From: Saccharopolyspora dendranthemae
GTDB taxonomy: Bacteria > Actinomycetota > Actinomycetes > Mycobacteriales > Pseudonocardiaceae
Reading direction: 5' to 3'
DNA: 64,000 nucleotides
Assembly (NCBI RefSeq): GCF_007829955.1
Contig: NZ_VIWX01000004.1
Span: 310,001-374,000 of the forward strand
Shown here: positions 26,241 through 35,013 of the stretch, in pieces
Layout of the letters: each line of letters starts with the position of its first letter
Numbering within the stretch: position 1 is the stretch's first letter
Made by a program: the position numbers and the translations under genes
The notes under the pieces: generated by a model
Told to the model about the DNA's origin: nothing
The model's database searches: none
Seen by the model: the letters and a program-made list of their open reading frames with translations, nothing else

Positions 26241-27389
26241 TCACGGCGCCTTGGCGCGCCCGAGCTTCTGCCTGGCGATGATGAGCTTCATGATCTGCGC
26301 GGTCCCGTCGCCGATCTGCAGTCCCAGCACGTCCCGGAGGCGCTGCTCGACGGGCAGATCGGTGCGGTAGCCGTACTGGCCGTGCAGCAGCAAGCAGTTC
26401 TGCACGACGTCGAAGGCGGTCTTCGGCGCCCACCACTTGCACATCGCGGCCTGCTCGGTGTGCGGCAACCCCTGATCCTTCAGCGAAAGTGTCTGGTAGC
26501 ACAGCAATCTGGCCGCCGTGAGCATCGTCTCGGCCTCCGCCAACGGGAACGAGACGCCCTGGAACTTGCTCAAGGGCTGGTCGAACGCCTCCCGCTCGCT
26601 CACGTAGCGCCAGGTCTCGTCCGCGGTCAGCTGCGCGACGCCCACGCACTGCAGGCCGATCAGCGCACGGCTGAAGTCGAAACCCCGCATCACCTGCGTG
26701 AAGCCCTCGCCCTCCTCGCCGAGCAGGTGGCTCGCGGGGATCCGCACCTCGTCGAGGTGCACGGCGCCGCGCCCGACCGCCTTCGTGCCCATGTCCGGAT
26801 ACGGCTCGCGGACAACGCCTTCCCGGTCCAGCGGGACGAGGAAGGCGCTGATCCCCTTGCCGCGCGCCTGCTGATCACCGATGCGCGCGAAGACCACGGC
26901 CGCCGCGGCGGAGTGGCAGAACGACAGCGACTTCACCCCGCTCAGGACGTAGTCGCCGCCGGAGCGCCGCGCCTGCAGACGAGGCATGCCCGCGTCGGAG
27001 CCGGCGTGCGGTTCGGTGAGGCCGATGCCGACGATCTCCTCCCCCGCGCAGATCTTGGGCACCCACTCGGCCGCGACGTCCCGGTCGGCGCTGCCCGCCA
27101 GGATCTGGCCCACGAGGGATCCGACGACCTGCAGGTAGGACACCGAGAAGTCACCGCGCGCGATCTCCTCGGCGAGGATCCCGGTGGTGACCCGATCGCA
27201 CCCCCGGCCACCGAGCTCGGCGGGGAGTTCCGGAGCGATGAAGCCTCGCTCGCCCATCTCCCGCCGGACCTCCGGTTCGATCAGGCCCTTCTCCTCGCGC
27301 GTCCCGTAGGCCGGGGCGAGCCGTTGTTCCGCGTAGCGGCGCGCTTCGTCGCGGTACCGCTGCTGGTCAGAAGACAGCGTGAAGTCCAT
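26241..27389 (-). CDS. aliB: Acyl-CoA dehydrogenase, probable cyclohexanecarboxyl-CoA dehydrogenase (AliB-like)
   Basis: A 382-residue FAD-dependent acyl-CoA dehydrogenase with the flavin/substrate signatures GLTEPHAGSDAG (124-135) and the C-terminal QIGDGTAQIMKLIIARQ. It would form the alpha,beta double bond of a cyclohexane ring CoA thioester. Assignment to AliB rather than a general fatty-acyl enzyme rests on the neighbours, BadH- and BadI-like proteins. The gene follows badI by 31 bp. Confidence 0.82.
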   Translation of the reverse strand: MDFTLSSDQQRYRDEARRYAEQRLAPAYGTREEKGLIEPEVRREMGERGFIAPELPAELGGRGCDRVTTGILAEEIARGDFSVSYLQVVGSLVGQILAGSADRDVAAEWVPKICAGEEIVGIGLTEPHAGSDAGMPRLQARRSGGDYVLSGVKSLSFCHSAAAAVVFARIGDQQARGKGISAFLVPLDREGVVREPYPDMGTKAVGRGAVHLDEVRIPASHLLGEEGEGFTQVMRGFDFSRALIGLQCVGVAQLTADETWRYVSEREAFDQPLSKFQGVSFPLAEAETMLTAARLLCYQTLSLKDQGLPHTEQAAMCKWWAPKTAFDVVQNCLLLHGQYGYRTDLPVEQRLRDVLGLQIGDGTAQIMKLIIARQKLGRAKAP

Positions 27390-27420
27390 CGCCGCGCTCC
27401 CCGTCGAGATGTCGCTGTGG

Positions 27421-28215
27421 TCAGAGGGCCGCGTACTCGCTGAAGTCGGGCTTGCGCTTCTCGGCGAACGCCGTGGCCCCCTCCTGCGCCTCGCCGGTCT
27501 CGCCGAAGACGCTGAGCGCGGACATGGCCATGTTGCTCAGCCCCGCCTGGTGCTCGGTGTCGGCGTTGAAGGACTGCTTGAGGAACTTGATGGCGGTGGG
27601 GCTCAGCACCGCGATCTCCTCCGCCCACCGCTTCGCCTCGTCCACCAGCCGGTCCCCCGGGACGACGGCGTTGACCAGGCCCCACCGCTCGGCCGTGGCG
27701 GCGTCGTACTGGCGGCACAGGAACCAGATCTCCCGCGCCCGCTTCTCGCCCACGATCCGCGCCAGGAATGCCGAGCCGAATCCCGCGTCGAACGACCCCA
27801 CTCGCGGGCCCGCCTGACCGAACTTCGCGGTCTCGGCGGCGATCGTGAGGTCGCACAGCACGTGCAGCACGTGCCCGCCGCCGATGGCCAGACCGTTGAC
27901 GGCCGCGATGACCGGCTTCGGGATGTCGCGGATGAGCTTGTGCAGGTTGCCGATCTCGAACATGCCGCTCTCGGTGGGCCCGTAGTCACCGGTCTCGGCG
28001 CGCTGCTTGACGTCGCCGCCGGTGCAGAACGCCTTCTCGCCGGTGCCGGTGAGGATCACGACCCGGACCCGGGAATCGGCCCAGGCGGACCGGAACGCGG
28101 CGATCAGCTCCTCGACGGTCTTCCCCCGGAAGGAGTTGTAGCGGTCGGGCCGGTTGATCGTCACCACCGCGGCAGAGCCTTCCACCGCGTACTGGATGTC
28201 CTCGTAGCTGCTCAT
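27421..28215 (-). CDS. badI: 2-ketocyclohexanecarboxyl-CoA hydrolase (BadI-like)
   Basis: A 264-residue crotonase-fold protein that resembles Rhodopseudomonas BadI: INRPDRYNSFRGKTVEELI, AFCTGGD, DIPKPVIAAVNGLAIGGGHVL, VGSFDAGFGSAFLARIVGEK, ARELWF-type AREIWFLCRQY and a C-terminal EKRKPDFSEY. BadI opens the ring of 2-ketocyclohexane-1-carboxyl-CoA to pimelyl-CoA. ATG 28215 has GAGGAG nine bases upstream; the long open frame above it is not coding. First gene of the operon. Confidence 0.88.
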   Translation of the reverse strand: MSSYEDIQYAVEGSAAVVTINRPDRYNSFRGKTVEELIAAFRSAWADSRVRVVILTGTGEKAFCTGGDVKQRAETGDYGPTESGMFEIGNLHKLIRDIPKPVIAAVNGLAIGGGHVLHVLCDLTIAAETAKFGQAGPRVGSFDAGFGSAFLARIVGEKRAREIWFLCRQYDAATAERWGLVNAVVPGDRLVDEAKRWAEEIAVLSPTAIKFLKQSFNADTEHQAGLSNMAMSALSVFGETGEAQEGATAFAEKRKPDFSEYAAL

Positions 28216-28279
28216 CTGGCTGTTCTCCTCACCGCTGCAACTCGCTGACCTGCGGCGCAACACGTGCCGACGAATAGAC

Positions 28280-28311
28280 GAACGGATGTTCAGTAGAAAT
28301 GAACGTTCATT
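28280..28311. promoter_or_regulatory. TetR operator before the badI operon
   Basis: AATGAACGTTCATT (28298-28311) is a perfect 14-bp palindrome; GAACGGATGTTC (28280-28291) is a weaker adjacent dyad. Half-sites TGAAC/GTTCA recur at 28456-28469 close to the TetR start. Divergent TetR control of both units is the simple reading. Confidence 0.6.
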
Positions 28312-28490
28312 CACTGCGTGTGAATAGTGGTTCAGTCTGTGGCAGGGTGTCAAGGAGCGGTCCGGGAACCGAGGGGCTCCCGCCTCGTCCGACGAGCAGT
28401 GGAAGCCCCCGGGAACCGGCCGCCGCCCCCTCTGTGAACATGGCGTCATCACGGATGAACGGACGTTCACCTGCGACCAGGGAGACCGAT

Positions 28491-29165
28491 GTGACCACCT
28501 CCGCCCGTCCGGAGCCGCAAGATCCCAACGAGGCCGCTCGCGCCGTCCGCACCGAGTGGCGCAGCCGGCAGTTGCTCACGGCTGCAGCGCGACTCATGGA
28601 GCGCAACGGTTTTCACGGGGTCTCGATGCAGGCGCTCGCCGACGAGGCTGCGGTCAGCGTCGGCCTGATCTACCGGTACTTCGGCAACAAGGACGAACTG
28701 CTGCTGGCGGTGATCGTCAACGTCCTCGAAGCGTTCGCCGGGCAGGTGCCCGCCGCGGTGGAGGCCGCGGGCGACGACCCGGTGGAGCAGGTGGCCGCGG
28801 CGTTCCGGGCGCACTGCGAGGTGATCGACGAGCACCGGCACGCCGCCGTGCTGACCTACCGGGAGAGCGGGAGCCTGAGCACCGAGGGCCGGAACAAGAT
28901 CAAGGACATGGAGATCGCCACCAGCGATCCGCTCCGATCGGCGATCCGGGACGGGGTCGCCGGCGGTCGTTTCGTGGACGTCGACGTCGAGCTGGTGACC
29001 CACGACTTCCTGCTCATGGCCCACGGGTGGGCGCTCAAGCACTGGCACCTCGAGCGGACCCTGCAGTTCCACGACTACGTCGCGAAGCAGACCGCGCTCA
29101 TGTTGGGCGCCCTGCTCGCGCCCGAGCACCGCGACGACTACCGGCACCTGGTCGCACCGACCTGA
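28491..29165 (+). CDS. TetR-family regulator of the alicyclic acid operon
   Basis: A 224-residue TetR protein. The HTH (about residues 30-75) contains VSMQALADEAAVSVGLIYRY and FGNKDELL; the rest is the helical ligand domain. GTG 28491 with GGGAG just upstream gives the normal length; in-frame ATGs further up add unconserved residues. It is divergent from the badI operon, with palindromic sites in between, so it probably represses that operon and responds to a ring acyl-CoA. A short hairpin followed by six Ts lies after the stop. Confidence 0.88.
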   Translation: MTTSARPEPQDPNEAARAVRTEWRSRQLLTAAARLMERNGFHGVSMQALADEAAVSVGLIYRYFGNKDELLLAVIVNVLEAFAGQVPAAVEAAGDDPVEQVAAAFRAHCEVIDEHRHAAVLTYRESGSLSTEGRNKIKDMEIATSDPLRSAIRDGVAGGRFVDVDVELVTHDFLLMAHGWALKHWHLERTLQFHDYVAKQTALMLGALLAPEHRDDYRHLVAPT

Positions 29166-29172
29166 TCCGGCC

Positions 29173-29198
29173 GGAAACCGCTGCGGTCCAGCTTTTTT
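29173..29198 (+). terminator. Short hairpin with T-run
   Basis: ACCG-CTG-CGGT flanked by GGA/TCC forms a small stem, followed by TTTTTT at 29193-29198, just after the TetR stop. T-runs are rare in this GC-rich DNA. Confidence 0.45.
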
Positions 29199-29255
29199 CG
29201 ACGATCACCCGAAATCCGGGATGCCGCTGCGCGATCGTCGTGGGAGCCTTGTGGC

Positions 29256-30134
29256 ATGTCGGGAAACTCGCGTGGTGATCTCGCGCGTTCCGAGACCGCC
29301 GCGGTCCGTTCGATCCTCGTGGCGACCGACTTCTCCAGCGCCGCTGATCTGGCAGTGCAGCGCGCGTTCGACCTCGCCCGGTTCCACGGCGCGCAGGTCA
29401 CGCTCGTCCACGCGGCCCCGCTCGGCGCGAGCGACGCCGTCCTGAGCGAGGCCGAGCGCCGATTGCGGGACATGACCCGAGGCACTCGGGTGCCGGCCGT
29501 TCCGCTCCTGGCCACCGGTGAGCCGAGCGCCGCGATCTCGCAGGCCGCCGAAGAGCTCGACGCGGACCTGGTCGTCACCGGAGCGCGCGGAACGCACTGG
29601 CTGCGGAAGCTCTTCCTCGGTTCCACGGCGAAAGCGCTCCTCGCCGCGATCTCGGTGCCCGTGCTGCTGGCGAAACGCGAAGAAACCTCCGAGTATTCGA
29701 CCGCGGTCCTGGCCGTGGACGCCACCCGACGCTCCTTCCAAGCCGTCGGGCGCGGTATCGCCCTGGTCCCCGACGCGAGGCGCGTGCTGGTGCACGGCGT
29801 GACGGTGCTCGGCGAGAACATGCTCCGGCTGGGCGGAGCCGACGACGAGGCCGTCGGTGAGCTGCGCGACGGTCAGCTCGCGACGGCACGCCCGGAGATC
29901 GAGCGACTCGCCGGCGAACTGCTCCCCCCGCCGGACGAGGTCGTCGTCGAAGCGACGCAGGCGCAGGCGCTGATCTCGACGCTGTCCGCCCTCCAGGACG
30001 CCGATCTGCTCGTGGTCGGCGCGGAACGCCGATCGAACCTGAGACACGCGTTCATGGGCAGCGTCAGCGAGCAGGCGATGCAGAAGGCCCCGTGCGATGT
30101 CCTCGTCGTACCCCTGGAACCCGAACGGCCTTGA
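29256..30134 (+). CDS. Universal stress protein, tandem UspA domains
   Basis: A 292-residue protein with two UspA domains (about 18-150 and 155-290). The first keeps the ATP-binding signature G-x2-G-x9-GS (GARGTHWLRKLFLGS); in the second the second glycine is replaced by arginine (GAERRSNLRHAFMGS), so only the first domain may bind nucleotide. Such tandem Usp proteins are dormancy and hypoxia markers in actinobacteria. It has no functional link to the operons on either side. Confidence 0.92.
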   Translation: MSGNSRGDLARSETAAVRSILVATDFSSAADLAVQRAFDLARFHGAQVTLVHAAPLGASDAVLSEAERRLRDMTRGTRVPAVPLLATGEPSAAISQAAEELDADLVVTGARGTHWLRKLFLGSTAKALLAAISVPVLLAKREETSEYSTAVLAVDATRRSFQAVGRGIALVPDARRVLVHGVTVLGENMLRLGGADDEAVGELRDGQLATARPEIERLAGELLPPPDEVVVEATQAQALISTLSALQDADLLVVGAERRSNLRHAFMGSVSEQAMQKAPCDVLVVPLEPERP

Positions 30135-30150
30135 GGCTCGGCGAACCGGT

Positions 30151-31740
30151 TCAGCGCGGCTGCGGATCGCCTCGTTCAGCGGGCGGTTGATGGTGCTCGC
30201 GCGCGGCGGCAACCAGTGCTCGTGCGGTGCGCGAGCGCGGAGTGGTGAGCAGCTCGTGCGGGGTGGCCGACTCGACGAGGCATCCGTCCTGCATCAGGTG
30301 AACCTCGTCGGCCAGCTCCGAGACCGCCGCGAAGTCGTGGCTGATCAACAGGATTCCCACGTCCAGCGTGGACTTCGCTGCCTCCAGCGCGCGGAACAGC
30401 TCGGACTGGTTGATCACGTCCAGCGCCGAGGTGATCTCGTCGCAGATCAGCACCGACGGGTGGGCCAGCAGACCGCGCGCGACCGCCGCGCGCTGGAGCT
30501 GACCGCCGGAGAGTCCCGCAGGTCCCCGCCGGGCTTGCACCGGATCCATGCCGAGGTCGGCCAGCGCTTCCTCCGCCTCCGCCAGCGCCTCGCCGCGGGG
30601 GACGTTCCTCAGCAGCTCCGCGGTCCTGGCGACCTGCTGGATCACCGGGCGGTGCGGGTCGAAGGCGGCGCGGGCGTCCTGGTGGACGTGCTGCACCTGG
30701 CGGCGGTGCTCGCGCGGCCGTTGGCGCGCGGTCGGCGCCAGTTCGGCCTCACCGAGCAGAACCCGACCGGCGTCCGGGCGGGTCAGTCCGGCGAGGCAGC
30801 GGGCGAGGGTGGTCTTGCCCGCACCGGAGGGGCCCACGATCGCCGCGCACCAGCCCGGCCGGACCGCCAGCTCCACGCCGGTGAGCAGAGGCGCGCCGTC
30901 CTTCGCGCGGTGCCCCAGCCCTTCCGCGCGCAACACCGGGTCCGGCCGGTGACGCGCCTGCCCGGAGTCAGCGGTCAGGACCGGTTCCGCCGCGAGGATT
31001 TCCCTGGAGCGCGCGTGCGCGGGCGCGTGCAGCGGGCGAGTTCCGGGCCCGCTCTCGACGATCCGGCCCTCGTGCAGCACGAGGGTGTCGTGCGCCAGGC
31101 GCCGCGCGAGCGGCAGGTCGTGGGTCAGCAGGACCAGGGCCGTTCCCCTGGCGGCCAAGTCCTCCAGCATGTCGGCGGTCTCGGACTTGGTGAGGGTGTC
31201 GGCCCCGGTGGTGGGTTCGTCGAGGATGACGATGCCCGGTTCGGTGATCAACGCCTGGGCGAGCGCGACGCGCTGCTGCTGACCGCCGGAGAGCTGGTGC
31301 GGAAAGCGGCGCAGCAGAGCCGGTTCCGGGTCCAGCCGTGCGGTGGCCAGTGCGCCCCGAACGGCCTCGTCCTGCTCGGCGCGGCGCGGGTGGCGCAGGG
31401 TCGCCAGCTCGCGCAGCACCTTGCCGATGCGCCGCATCGGGTTGAGCACCGCGGCCGGGTGCTGCGGCAGCACCGAGGTCGTGCCGGCGCGAGCGCCGCG
31501 CCGCTGCCCGTCGGTGAGCTCCAGCAGCTCGGTGCCATGCAGCCGGACCTCGCCGGAAAGCGCGATGCCGGGCGGGGATTCGCCCTGCAGCGCCCACCCG
31601 AGCGTCGTCTTGCCCGCGCCCGACCGACCGATGACGGCGAGCGCGGTCCCGGGCCGGAGATCCAGGTCGATCCCGTCGAGCAGCACGTGCTCACCGGCGG
31701 TGGCGCGGAGTCCGCGCGCGGAGAGGATCGGCTCGGTCAC
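30151..31740 (-). CDS. ABC transporter ATPase, fused two-domain, peptide/nickel type
   Basis: A 529-residue protein with two nucleotide-binding domains in one chain, as if the usual D and F ATPases of a nickel/oligopeptide importer were fused. Domain 1 has GRSGAGKTT, LSGGQQQR and the Walker B VILDEPTTG; domain 2 has GPSGAGKTT, LSGGQLQR and the variant Walker B VLICDEITSALD, where the usual D-E-P is D-E-I. It powers uptake by the two permeases just upstream, with which it overlaps by four bases. Last gene of the B12-riboswitch operon. Confidence 0.9.
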   Translation of the reverse strand: MTEPILSARGLRATAGEHVLLDGIDLDLRPGTALAVIGRSGAGKTTLGWALQGESPPGIALSGEVRLHGTELLELTDGQRRGARAGTTSVLPQHPAAVLNPMRRIGKVLRELATLRHPRRAEQDEAVRGALATARLDPEPALLRRFPHQLSGGQQQRVALAQALITEPGIVILDEPTTGADTLTKSETADMLEDLAARGTALVLLTHDLPLARRLAHDTLVLHEGRIVESGPGTRPLHAPAHARSREILAAEPVLTADSGQARHRPDPVLRAEGLGHRAKDGAPLLTGVELAVRPGWCAAIVGPSGAGKTTLARCLAGLTRPDAGRVLLGEAELAPTARQRPREHRRQVQHVHQDARAAFDPHRPVIQQVARTAELLRNVPRGEALAEAEEALADLGMDPVQARRGPAGLSGGQLQRAAVARGLLAHPSVLICDEITSALDVINQSELFRALEAAKSTLDVGILLISHDFAAVSELADEVHLMQDGCLVESATPHELLTTPRSRTARALVAAAREHHQPPAERGDPQPR

Positions 31741-32534
31741 GTCGACACCACCTCACGTCGCGCCACTGTCCGGTCGATCGCCACGTTGATGCCGATGCAC
31801 AGGGCCACCAGCAGGAACGCGGGCACCAGGACGGCGAGGGGTTGCAGGAACAGGGCCTCCCGGTTGCGCTCCACCAGCACGGCCCAGTCGCTGGCCGACG
31901 AGGCCAGCCCCAGACCGAGGAAGTTCGCCGACGCCATCAGCTGCAGCACCAGGATCAACCGGCTCCCGGCGTCCACCGCGACCGGCCCGAGCACCGCTCG
32001 ACCGGTGTGCAGCAGGTGGATCCGCCACCACGGTTCGCCTTGCAGGACCATGCTCTCCACCACCGTCCGGCAGCCCGGCGCGATCGCCGCGCTGCGGGTC
32101 AGGCGCACGATCGCGGGCAGCTGCAGCACGACGACCGCCGCCACGAGTCCGACCGCACCCTGCCTGCCCGTCGCGGCCAGCACCAGCAGCACCAGCAGTC
32201 CGGGCAGCGCGAGCAGCACGTCCAGCCCGTGCAACGCGGTTTCCTCGACCCACCGCCGCGACTGCCCCGCCAACACCAGTCCGATCGGCACGCTCACCAG
32301 GTAGGCCAGCAGGAGCGCCACACCCGTCAGCAGCACGACCGTTCGGCCGCCGGTGAGCACGAGCGCAAGCACGTCCCGGCCGAGCACGTCGGTGCCCAGC
32401 GGGTGCGCTCCGTCCGGCGGCATCAGCGGACCGGCCTCCGAACGCGTCGAACCGGCCAGCACCGGTCCCAGCACCGCCACGCCGAGCGGGATCCCGACGA
32501 GCAGCCACGCGATCACGGCTCGCACGCGCTTCAC
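31737..32534 (-). CDS. ABC permease, DppC/NikC type
   Basis: A 265-residue permease with about six hydrophobic segments. It carries the DppC-type N-terminal signature HPLGTDVLGRDVLALVLTGGR. GTG 32534 is preceded by GGAGG seven bases away. The EAA-loop region is less conserved than usual. It overlaps the other permease and the ATPase by four bases each. The transported ligand is set by the binding protein, not by this subunit. Confidence 0.88.
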   Translation of the reverse strand: MKRVRAVIAWLLVGIPLGVAVLGPVLAGSTRSEAGPLMPPDGAHPLGTDVLGRDVLALVLTGGRTVVLLTGVALLLAYLVSVPIGLVLAGQSRRWVEETALHGLDVLLALPGLLVLLVLAATGRQGAVGLVAAVVVLQLPAIVRLTRSAAIAPGCRTVVESMVLQGEPWWRIHLLHTGRAVLGPVAVDAGSRLILVLQLMASANFLGLGLASSASDWAVLVERNREALFLQPLAVLVPAFLLVALCIGINVAIDRTVARREVVST

Positions 32535-33478
32535 GCCCTCACCTCCCGCTGCGGCACCAACCGGCGCGCGGCGACGTCGGCGGCGATGTTCACCAGCACG
32601 GTCGTCAGCACGAACACCAGGGCGTAGCCCTGAACGACCGGCAAGTCGCGGGCTTTGACGGCGTCGACGAACCCCGACCCCACGCCGTCGAGCCCGAACA
32701 GCGCCTCCACCACGACGACCCCGCCGAGCAGCCCGTCGACGGTGCGGGCCAGCTGCTGCACGGCAGGAGCGCACCCGTTCGGCAGCACGTGCCGCAGCAG
32801 CACGTTCCGCTCCGGAAGCCCGAGCATCCGCAGGTGGGTGGCATATCCGGCGTGCGTCGCCTCCGCCACGCCGACCCGGACCTGCCGGGTCAGCGCGCAC
32901 AGCTGCTTGCACACGAGCACGGTCACCGGCAGCACCAGCACCGCGGGTTGATCGGCCAGCGAGAGCCCGGAGAGCCCTGCGCCCGTCGCGGGCAACCAGC
33001 CGAGCTGCAGCGCGAACAGCGCCACCAGCACCATCCCCAGCGCGAATTCCGGGACCGCGTTGAGCGCGACGATCACCGCGTTCAGCGCGCGGTCGGTGCG
33101 CGAACCCGGCCGGACACCGCTGGACACCCCGATCAGCGCCGCCAGCGGCAGCACCACGGCCAGCGCGAGCGCCGCGAGCACCGCCGTGCTGGCCAGGCCG
33201 CGGCCGATCTCGTCGGACACCGCTCGCCCGGTCAGCAGCGACGTCCCTAGGTCGCCGCTCAGCAGCCCGCCGATCCAGTCGAGGAACCGCTGCGCGGGCG
33301 GCTCGTCGAGACCGAGCTGGTGCCGCAGCGCCGCCACCTGCTGCTCGGTGGCGTTCTCGCCCAGCACGACCACGGCGGTGTCGCCCGGGAGCCACGAGGT
33401 CAGCACGTGGACCGCCACGGCCACCGCGGCGATCTGCAGGACCCCGGTGGACAGGCGCAGCAGGGCGAACTTGAGCAT
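32531..33478 (-). CDS. ABC permease, DppB/NikB type
   Basis: A 315-residue permease. WLPGDTAVVVLGENATEQQV after the first helix and LLSGDLGTSLLTGRAV are typical of the NikB/DppB group, and ATHAGYATHLRMLGLPERNV is the EAA loop that docks to the ATPase. The ATG at 33478 shares one base with the stop of the binding-protein gene. Confidence 0.9.
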   Translation of the reverse strand: MLKFALLRLSTGVLQIAAVAVAVHVLTSWLPGDTAVVVLGENATEQQVAALRHQLGLDEPPAQRFLDWIGGLLSGDLGTSLLTGRAVSDEIGRGLASTAVLAALALAVVLPLAALIGVSSGVRPGSRTDRALNAVIVALNAVPEFALGMVLVALFALQLGWLPATGAGLSGLSLADQPAVLVLPVTVLVCKQLCALTRQVRVGVAEATHAGYATHLRMLGLPERNVLLRHVLPNGCAPAVQQLARTVDGLLGGVVVVEALFGLDGVGSGFVDAVKARDLPVVQGYALVFVLTTVLVNIAADVAARRLVPQREVRA

Positions 33479-35013
33479 CAGCCCAGGACGGCGTGGTCGA
33501 ACCGCGCCCAGTCCAGCGAATTCGGCGGAGCGGCCCGCAGGCCCCGGACGCCCGGAGCGACGGCCACGTTCCAGTTGCTGAAGCCCCACACCATCAGTCC
33601 GCTGCGCTCGTGGGCCATCTGCTGCGCCTCGGCGAGCAGCCGGCTCCGCTGGGCTTCGTCGGCGGTCGCGAGAGCCGCGCTGAACAGCGCGTCGAACTCG
33701 GGCGACTGGAACCGCGTGTAGTTGTTGTTCCCGCTGCCCCGGATCATCCGCTGCTCCAGGAAGGTCGCCACCGGCAGGGCCGCTGTCCTGGTGAGCGCGG
33801 CGACGCCCTGGTCCTTGATGTCGGAGAAGTAGGTCTCCGACGGGCGCACCCGCGGCGTGGCGCGGAGGCCGACATCGCCGAGCTGCTGAGCGATCAGGGT
33901 CGCCGCCGGCTCGAAGTACGGGTCCGCGCCACTGGTCAGCAGCTCGAACTGGAGCCCGTCGGCTCCCGCCTCGCGCAGCAGCGCGGCGGCCCGGCCCACG
34001 TCGCGCGTGCGCTGCCCGACCTCCGTCGCGTAGTGGCGGAGCCCCTTGCCGAACAGGTCGTTGCCCACCTCGCCCTTGCCGCTGAGCGCGACGTCAACGA
34101 GGGCCCGGCGATCCACTCCGAGCAGCGCCGCCTGGAGCACGCGAGGATCGTGGAACGGCGGGCGGTCGACCTTGAACGCCACGGCTTGCATGGTGCTGCG
34201 CGCCGCGGACAGCAGCTGCGCCCGCTGGTCGCCTTCGAGCCTGCGGGCCGCGTTCGCCCCGATGTCGTGGGCGTAGTGCACCTGGCCGGACAGCAGCGCC
34301 GAGACCCGGGCCGATTCCTCGTTGACGGGGACGAACTCCAGCCCGGCGAGCTCCGGCGCACCGGCCCAGTGACCGTCGAACCGCGTGAACACCGCGCTCG
34401 ATCCGGGATGGAAGTCGTGGAAGCGGAACGGCCCCGATCCGACGGGGGCGCGGAAGTCCGTCGATCCCGCTGGGACGATCTCCGCACCCGGGGCTCCCCA
34501 CGCGGACGGGAACTCGAAGTTCGGTGCGCTCAGCACGATTTCGAGCTCGGTGGCCGAACGCGCGCGGCTCGCAGCGAAGTCCACGGTGGCGAACTGCTTG
34601 GCGGCGGTCGCGGACGTCGCCGGGTCGGCGATGCGTCGGTAGCTGTAGAGCACGTCCTCGGCGGTGACCGGGCGGCCGTCGTGGAACCGCGCTCCGCGCA
34701 GCCGGATCAGCCACCGGGTGCCGGTGCCGTCGGGTTCCCAGGACTCCGCGAGGTGCGGGAGGACGCTCATGTCGTCGCCGTAGGTCACCAGCGTGTCGAA
34801 CAGCGCCTTCGCGCGGGCCTGGTCGACGAACAGCGAGCTGGTGTGCGGGTCCAGCGACTCCTTGGCGCCCGACGTCGGGAACGCGGCCCGGAGCCGGTCA
34901 CCTCTGGCGGCACCGCCCGCGCACCCGGCGAGCGGCAGGGCCGCCGCCGCGCCGATCGCGGTGGTCAGCAGCCGCCTGCGGCTCCACCGCGCGCGGTCAC
35001 CCGGTTCGCTCAT
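33478..35013 (-). CDS. Extracellular binding protein, peptide/nickel family (SBP_bac_5), Tat lipoprotein
   Basis: A 511-residue solute-binding protein of family 5. The N-terminus carries a twin-arginine signal (SRRRLLTTAIGAAAALPLAG) ending in the lipobox LAGC, so it should be exported folded and lipid-anchored. Folded export can mean cofactor or metal loading. Typical family blocks are FHDGRPVTAEDVLYSYRRI and VGSGPFRFHDF. In nickel and opine-metallophore importers this family binds the metal chelate. It overlaps the MFS gene by four bases. Confidence 0.9.
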   Translation of the reverse strand: MSEPGDRARWSRRRLLTTAIGAAAALPLAGCAGGAARGDRLRAAFPTSGAKESLDPHTSSLFVDQARAKALFDTLVTYGDDMSVLPHLAESWEPDGTGTRWLIRLRGARFHDGRPVTAEDVLYSYRRIADPATSATAAKQFATVDFAASRARSATELEIVLSAPNFEFPSAWGAPGAEIVPAGSTDFRAPVGSGPFRFHDFHPGSSAVFTRFDGHWAGAPELAGLEFVPVNEESARVSALLSGQVHYAHDIGANAARRLEGDQRAQLLSAARSTMQAVAFKVDRPPFHDPRVLQAALLGVDRRALVDVALSGKGEVGNDLFGKGLRHYATEVGQRTRDVGRAAALLREAGADGLQFELLTSGADPYFEPAATLIAQQLGDVGLRATPRVRPSETYFSDIKDQGVAALTRTAALPVATFLEQRMIRGSGNNNYTRFQSPEFDALFSAALATADEAQRSRLLAEAQQMAHERSGLMVWGFSNWNVAVAPGVRGLRAAPPNSLDWARFDHAVLG

